Assembly: GCA_028817255.1 (NCBI GenBank)
Contig: JAPPQA010000022.1
Span: 1-9,909 of the forward strand
Origin: Gammaproteobacteria bacterium
GTDB taxonomy: Bacteria > Pseudomonadota > Gammaproteobacteria > Porifericomitales > Porifericomitaceae
DNA: 9,909 nucleotides
Reading direction: 5' to 3'
Each line of letters begins with the position of its first letter. Position 1 is the first letter of the stretch. Of the stretch, positions 7,012-9,909 are shown piece by piece. The translations under genes were made by a program, and so were the position numbers. The notes beneath the pieces were generated by a model. The model ran no database searches. It worked only from the letters and a program-made list of their open reading frames with translations, and was not told the origin of the DNA.

Positions 7012-9465
7012 ATGAAAGAACAGAAGACGCCCAAACTCAAGTTGCCCACATGGCTGCCGCTCCTGCCGCTGCGGGACGTGGTGGTTTATCCGCACATGAT
7101 CATCCCGTTGTTCGTCGGCCGCGAAAAATCGGTACGCGCCCTGGACAAGGCCATGAACAACAACAAGCAGATCGTGCTGGTCACGCAGAAGCAGGCATCC
7201 GAGAACGACCCGGGGGCGAAAGATCTCTACTCCATAGGCATCCTGGCCAATATCCTGCAGTTGCTCAAATTGCCCGACGGCACCATCAAGGTGCTGATCG
7301 AGGGCGTGCAACGGGTGCAAATCGCGCATCTGATCGAGGACGAAAACGACGGGCACTTCTCGGTGCAGACCCAGGCCCTCAAGGAAACGCAGGCCGACGA
7401 ACGGGAAATGGAGGCGCTGATGCGCTCCCTGGTGGGGCAGTTCGACCAGTATGCCAAATTGCACAAGAAGATCCCTCCCGAAGTGCTGTCTTCGCTGAGC
7501 GGCACGGACGACCCGGGCCGGTTGGCGGATGCCATCGCCGCGCACCTGGCGGTCAAGATCGAGAACAAACAGGCGGTGCTGGAACACGTGAACCTGAACG
7601 CGCGCATCGAGTACCTGATCAAATTGCTGGAATCCGAGATCGAGGCCCTGCAGATCGAGAAGCGGATCCGCGGCCGCGTCAAGTCGCAGATGGAGAAGAG
7701 CCAGCGCGAGTACTATCTCAACGAGCAGATGAAGGCCATTCAGCGGGAACTCGGCGAGTCGGACGCGCCGGGCGAGATCGAGGAACTGGAGGAGAAGATC
7801 AAGAAGGCGGGCATGAGCAAGGAGGCGAAGAAAAAGGCCACGTCGGAATTAAACAAGTTGAAAATGATGTCGCCCATGTCGGCCGAGGCGACCGTGGTGC
7901 GCAATTACATAGACTGGCTGGTCAACGTGCCGTGGAAGCAGCGGTCCAAGACCTGCAACGATCTGGCGCAGGCGGAAAAGGTGCTGGAAGAAGACCACTA
8001 CGGACTGGAAAAGGTCAAGGAACGCATTCTCGAACACCTGGCCGTGCAACAGCGGATTCGGAAAATGAAGGGCCCGATTCTGTGTCTGGTCGGCCCCCCG
8101 GGGGTGGGAAAGACTTCCCTGGGCCGGTCCATCGCGCGGGCTACCGGGCGCGAGTTTGTGCGCATGTCCCTGGGCGGGGTGCGGGACGAGGCCGAGATCT
8201 GCGGCCACCGCCGCACCTATATCGGTTCCCTGCCCGGCAAACTGATCCAGTGCATGGCGAAGGTGGGCAAGAAAAACCCGCTGTTTCTGCTGGACGAAGT
8301 GGACAAAATGACCACCGATTTTCGCGGCGACCCCGCCTCCGCCCTGCTGGAAGTGCTGGACCCCGAGCAGAACCACGCCTTCAATGACCATTACCTGGAG
8401 GTGGACTACGATCTGTCGGAGGTGATGTTCGTCACCACCGCCAATAACAGCATTCACATCCCATTGCCGCTACTGGACCGGATGGAGGTGATTCGGCTGT
8501 CCGGCTACACGGAAGAAGAAAAGGTGCATATCGCCCTCAAGTACCTTATCCCCAAGCAGTTCCAGGCAAACGGCCTGAAGGGAAAAGAACTCTCCTTTCG
8601 CGGCGCAGCCATCCGGGACATCGTCCGCCACTACACGCGGGAGGCGGGAGTGCGCAACCTGGAACGGGAAATCGCCAAGATTTGCCGCAAAACCGTCAAG
8701 CATATCCTGAGCCGCAAAGGGCGCGCGCAGGCGGCGCGGACGGTGACCCCGCGCCGCCTGGAATCGCTGATCGGCATCCAGCGCTTTCGCTACGGGCGCG
8801 CGGAGGAACAAGACCGTATCGGGCAGGCCACCGGCCTGGCCTGGACCGAGGTCGGCGGCGACCTGCTGACCATCGAGGTCGCCGTCGTGCCCGGCAAGGG
8901 CAAGGCGGCGCAGACCGGAAAACTGGGCGACGTGATGAAGGAATCCATCCAGGCGGCCATGACCGTGGTGCGCGGGCGCAGCGAGACCATTGGCCTGGAC
9001 GCGGAATTTTTCCAAGCGCACGATTTTCATATCCATGTCCCGGAAGGCGCCATCCCCAAGGACGGCCCCAGCGCCGGCGTCGCCATGGTCACCGCCCTCG
9101 TGTCCGTGCTGGCCAATATTCCGGTGCGCGCCAATGTCGCCATGACCGGCGAGATCACCCTGCGCGGCGAAATCCTGCCCATCGGCGGGCTGAAAGAAAA
9201 ATTGCTGGCCGCCCTGCGCGGCGGCATAGACACCGTGATCATACCCAAGGAAAACGAGCGCGAGCTGGCCGAAATACCGAAAAACATCTTGCAGAACCTG
9301 GATATCCGGCCCTTGCGCTGGATTGACGAACTGCTGGAGGTGGCCTTGCAACGGCCGATACGGCTGTATCCGCCGGGGAAAAAGCGGGGCAAATCTCTGG
9401 AGATGATCGAAGCCGCCGCTTCAGGGCAAAAAGAGAAGCCGCCGCACACGCCGCCCCGCCACTAA
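7012..9465 (+). CDS. lon: ATP-dependent protease Lon (LonA type)
   Basis: Lon is a hexameric cytoplasmic AAA+ serine protease that degrades misfolded and short-lived regulatory proteins. It has 817 residues (E. coli 784). The N-terminal substrate-binding domain begins LPLLPLRDVVVYPHMIIPLF and spans about 12-205. A helical, charged coiled-coil region covers about 205-285, including YYLNEQMKAIQRELGE. Walker A GPPGVGKT is at 361-368 and Walker B LFLLDEVD at 424-431. The peptidase domain starts near 605. The catalytic dyad is Ser687 in PKDGPSAGVAM and Lys730 in LPIGGLKEK, with the same 43-residue spacing as in E. coli. The C-terminus carries a basic, Pro-rich tail of about 37 residues (781-817) not found in this form in E. 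coli Lon. The start is fixed by AAGGAGG seven bases upstream and by family alignment. It lies 60 bases after clpX and ends the operon-like run. Confidence 0.98.
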   Translation: MKEQKTPKLKLPTWLPLLPLRDVVVYPHMIIPLFVGREKSVRALDKAMNNNKQIVLVTQKQASENDPGAKDLYSIGILANILQLLKLPDGTIKVLIEGVQRVQIAHLIEDENDGHFSVQTQALKETQADEREMEALMRSLVGQFDQYAKLHKKIPPEVLSSLSGTDDPGRLADAIAAHLAVKIENKQAVLEHVNLNARIEYLIKLLESEIEALQIEKRIRGRVKSQMEKSQREYYLNEQMKAIQRELGESDAPGEIEELEEKIKKAGMSKEAKKKATSELNKLKMMSPMSAEATVVRNYIDWLVNVPWKQRSKTCNDLAQAEKVLEEDHYGLEKVKERILEHLAVQQRIRKMKGPILCLVGPPGVGKTSLGRSIARATGREFVRMSLGGVRDEAEICGHRRTYIGSLPGKLIQCMAKVGKKNPLFLLDEVDKMTTDFRGDPASALLEVLDPEQNHAFNDHYLEVDYDLSEVMFVTTANNSIHIPLPLLDRMEVIRLSGYTEEEKVHIALKYLIPKQFQANGLKGKELSFRGAAIRDIVRHYTREAGVRNLEREIAKICRKTVKHILSRKGRAQAARTVTPRRLESLIGIQRFRYGRAEEQDRIGQATGLAWTEVGGDLLTIEVAVVPGKGKAAQTGKLGDVMKESIQAAMTVVRGRSETIGLDAEFFQAHDFHIHVPEGAIPKDGPSAGVAMVTALVSVLANIPVRANVAMTGEITLRGEILPIGGLKEKLLAALRGGIDTVIIPKENERELAEIPKNILQNLDIRPLRWIDELLEVALQRPIRLYPPGKKRGKSLEMIEAAASGQKEKPPHTPPRH

Positions 9466-9467
9466 AG

Positions 9468-9515
9468 CGCAGCGGTCCCATCGGGCGCGAGACCACGAGG
9501 AAGGGGACGGCTGCG
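9468..9515 (+). terminator. Hairpin directly after the lon stop codon, possible 3'-end structure
   Basis: Bases 9468-9479 (CGCAGCGGTCCC) pair with 9504-9515 (GGGACGGCTGCG) with a single mismatch, giving 11 base pairs around a 24-base loop. The stem begins two bases after the lon TAA. No run of T follows, so it is not a textbook intrinsic terminator. It may act with Rho, or stabilise the 3' end of the clp-lon message. Confidence 0.4.
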
Positions 9516-9520
9516 ACAGT

Positions 9521-9553
9521 GGGCAAATGATGCAATTCATTAGAGCAATGCCC
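9521..9553. repeat. Nested dyad downstream of lon
   Basis: GGGCA (9521-9525) pairs with TGCCC (9549-9553). Inside it, AATGA (9526-9530) pairs with TCATT (9537-9541). An overlapping dyad, CAATGC (9546-9551) with GCATTG (9569-9574), competes with the first. These are noncoding dyads of unknown role, possibly part of the same repeat family as the direct repeats that follow. Confidence 0.35.
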
Positions 9554-9574
9554 GAATGGCTTGGCGCTGCATTG

Positions 9575-9603
9575 ATTGCGGCGGAACAGGCCGTGTAAAA
9601 ACC
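9575..9603. repeat. Direct repeat copy 1, 29 bases with a 17-base perfect core
   Basis: This 29-base stretch recurs at 9659-9687 with four mismatches, all in the first half. The last 17 bases (CAGGCCGTGTAAAAACC, 9587-9603) are identical in both copies. The copies start 84 bases apart and lie in the gene-free stretch after lon. The intervening sequence is not obviously repeated. Confidence 0.7.
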
Positions 9604-9658
9604 CCGAACATCCAGAACCGCCCGAAAAAACTACCCACAGGCACGGCAAATATCCGCC

Positions 9659-9687
9659 ATTCCCGCGCAGCAGGCCGTGTAAAAACC
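9659..9687. repeat. Direct repeat copy 2, 29 bases with a 17-base perfect core
   Basis: This is the second copy of the repeat at 9575-9603, in the same orientation; its identical 17-base core lies at 9671-9687. Two copies alone do not make a CRISPR array. A dispersed, noncoding genomic repeat is the most likely explanation. Confidence 0.7.
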
Positions 9688-9728
9688 ATTCGCTTTTTTG
9701 GAAGTGGGGAAACAGTGCTCTGTCATTC

Positions 9729-9909
9729 CGGCCTCCCCTCTTGTCATTCCGGCGAAAGCCGGAATCCCGCGCAAATACAGCGCGGAACGCGCACATTGCA
9801 GAACCTGACGGCCGCCCCTCCCTTCATGGGATATTTCTGCAAAGGAGCGCGAGACGCGCGCTTTCTATGCGGGATTCCGGCTTTCGCCGGAATGACATGG
9901 AGGAGGCCG
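9729..9909. mobile_element. Long imperfect palindrome, REPIN/BIME/MITE-like element, probably continuing past the window edge
   Basis: A perfect 29-base inverted repeat lies at 9742-9770 and 9869-9897. Each arm is itself a hairpin: ATTCCGGC, loop GAAA, GCCGGAAT (9746-9765 in the left arm). The symmetry continues on both sides. Outside, CGGCCTCC (9729-9736) mirrors GGAGGCCG (9902-9909). Inside, two similar small hairpins mirror each other: GCGCG-GAA-CGCGC (9780-9792) and GCGCG-AGA-CGCGC (9847-9859). TTGCAGAA (9796-9803) mirrors TTCTGCAA (9835-9842). The unpaired centre is about 9804-9834. A further half copy, TGTCATTCCGGC, sits at 9721-9732. The element carries no gene. Repeats containing ATTCCGGCGAAAGCCGGAAT-type cores are, to my knowledge, common in proteobacterial intergenic DNA; mobilisation by a RAYT or other transposase encoded elsewhere is inference. 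Confidence 0.6.

Noticed and set aside
9575..9687. Possible CRISPR array
   Set aside because: There are only two repeat copies with mismatches, a spacer of 55 bases, and no cas genes in view.
9239..9796. A 185-codon minus-strand frame covering the repeats and the lon 3' end
   Set aside because: Its residues simply translate the repeats (for example SGFRRND from the hairpin repeat and FLHGL twice from the 17-base core), and it overlaps lon, so it is not a credible gene.
1..9909. A novel defence, toxin or biosynthetic system
   Set aside because: All substantial coding space is taken by six recognised core genes and a tRNA; the remaining gaps are too short and contain no credible unassigned gene.

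Overview
The window looks like chromosomal DNA from a high-GC gammaproteobacterium. The tig-clpP-clpX-lon order is the classic gammaproteobacterial arrangement, and SucA, ClpP, ClpX and Lon all align well, from memory, with their E. coli counterparts. GC is high by eye, and codons such as TTA, CTA and TCA appear to be avoided in sucA. I cannot name the genus. I see no virus, plasmid, CRISPR array or defence system, and the coding part is ordinary core metabolism and protein quality control.

Layout. Positions 1-3125, minus strand: the start of sucB (E2 of the 2-oxoglutarate dehydrogenase complex, cut by the window edge) and complete sucA (E1). Positions 3126-3426: a GC-rich divergent intergenic region holding the sucA leader, a possible sucA promoter, a leader stem-loop and a plausible -10 box for the tRNA. 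Positions 3427-3511, plus strand: tRNA-Leu(UAG). Positions 3577-9465, plus strand: tig (trigger factor), clpP (protease subunit), clpX (unfoldase) and lon (AAA+ protease), with short gaps of 60-105 bases. clpX appears to have its own extended -10 promoter.

Positions 9466-9909 hold no credible gene. They contain a hairpin directly after the lon stop, a nested hairpin, two 29-base direct repeats 84 bases apart, and a long imperfect palindrome (about 9729-9909, probably continuing past the edge). The palindrome's arms carry a perfect 29-base inverted repeat that itself folds into an 8-bp stem with a GAAA loop. This looks like a REPIN-, BIME- or MITE-like non-autonomous element and is the most interesting part of the window. 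In E. coli hupB follows lon; here repeats occupy that place.

Functionally, the plus-strand genes form a folding and degradation module. Trigger factor meets nascent chains at the ribosome, ClpX unfolds substrates into the ClpP chamber, and Lon removes damaged and regulatory proteins. The minus-strand genes feed the TCA cycle. Nothing in the sequence links the two modules beyond their divergent arrangement.
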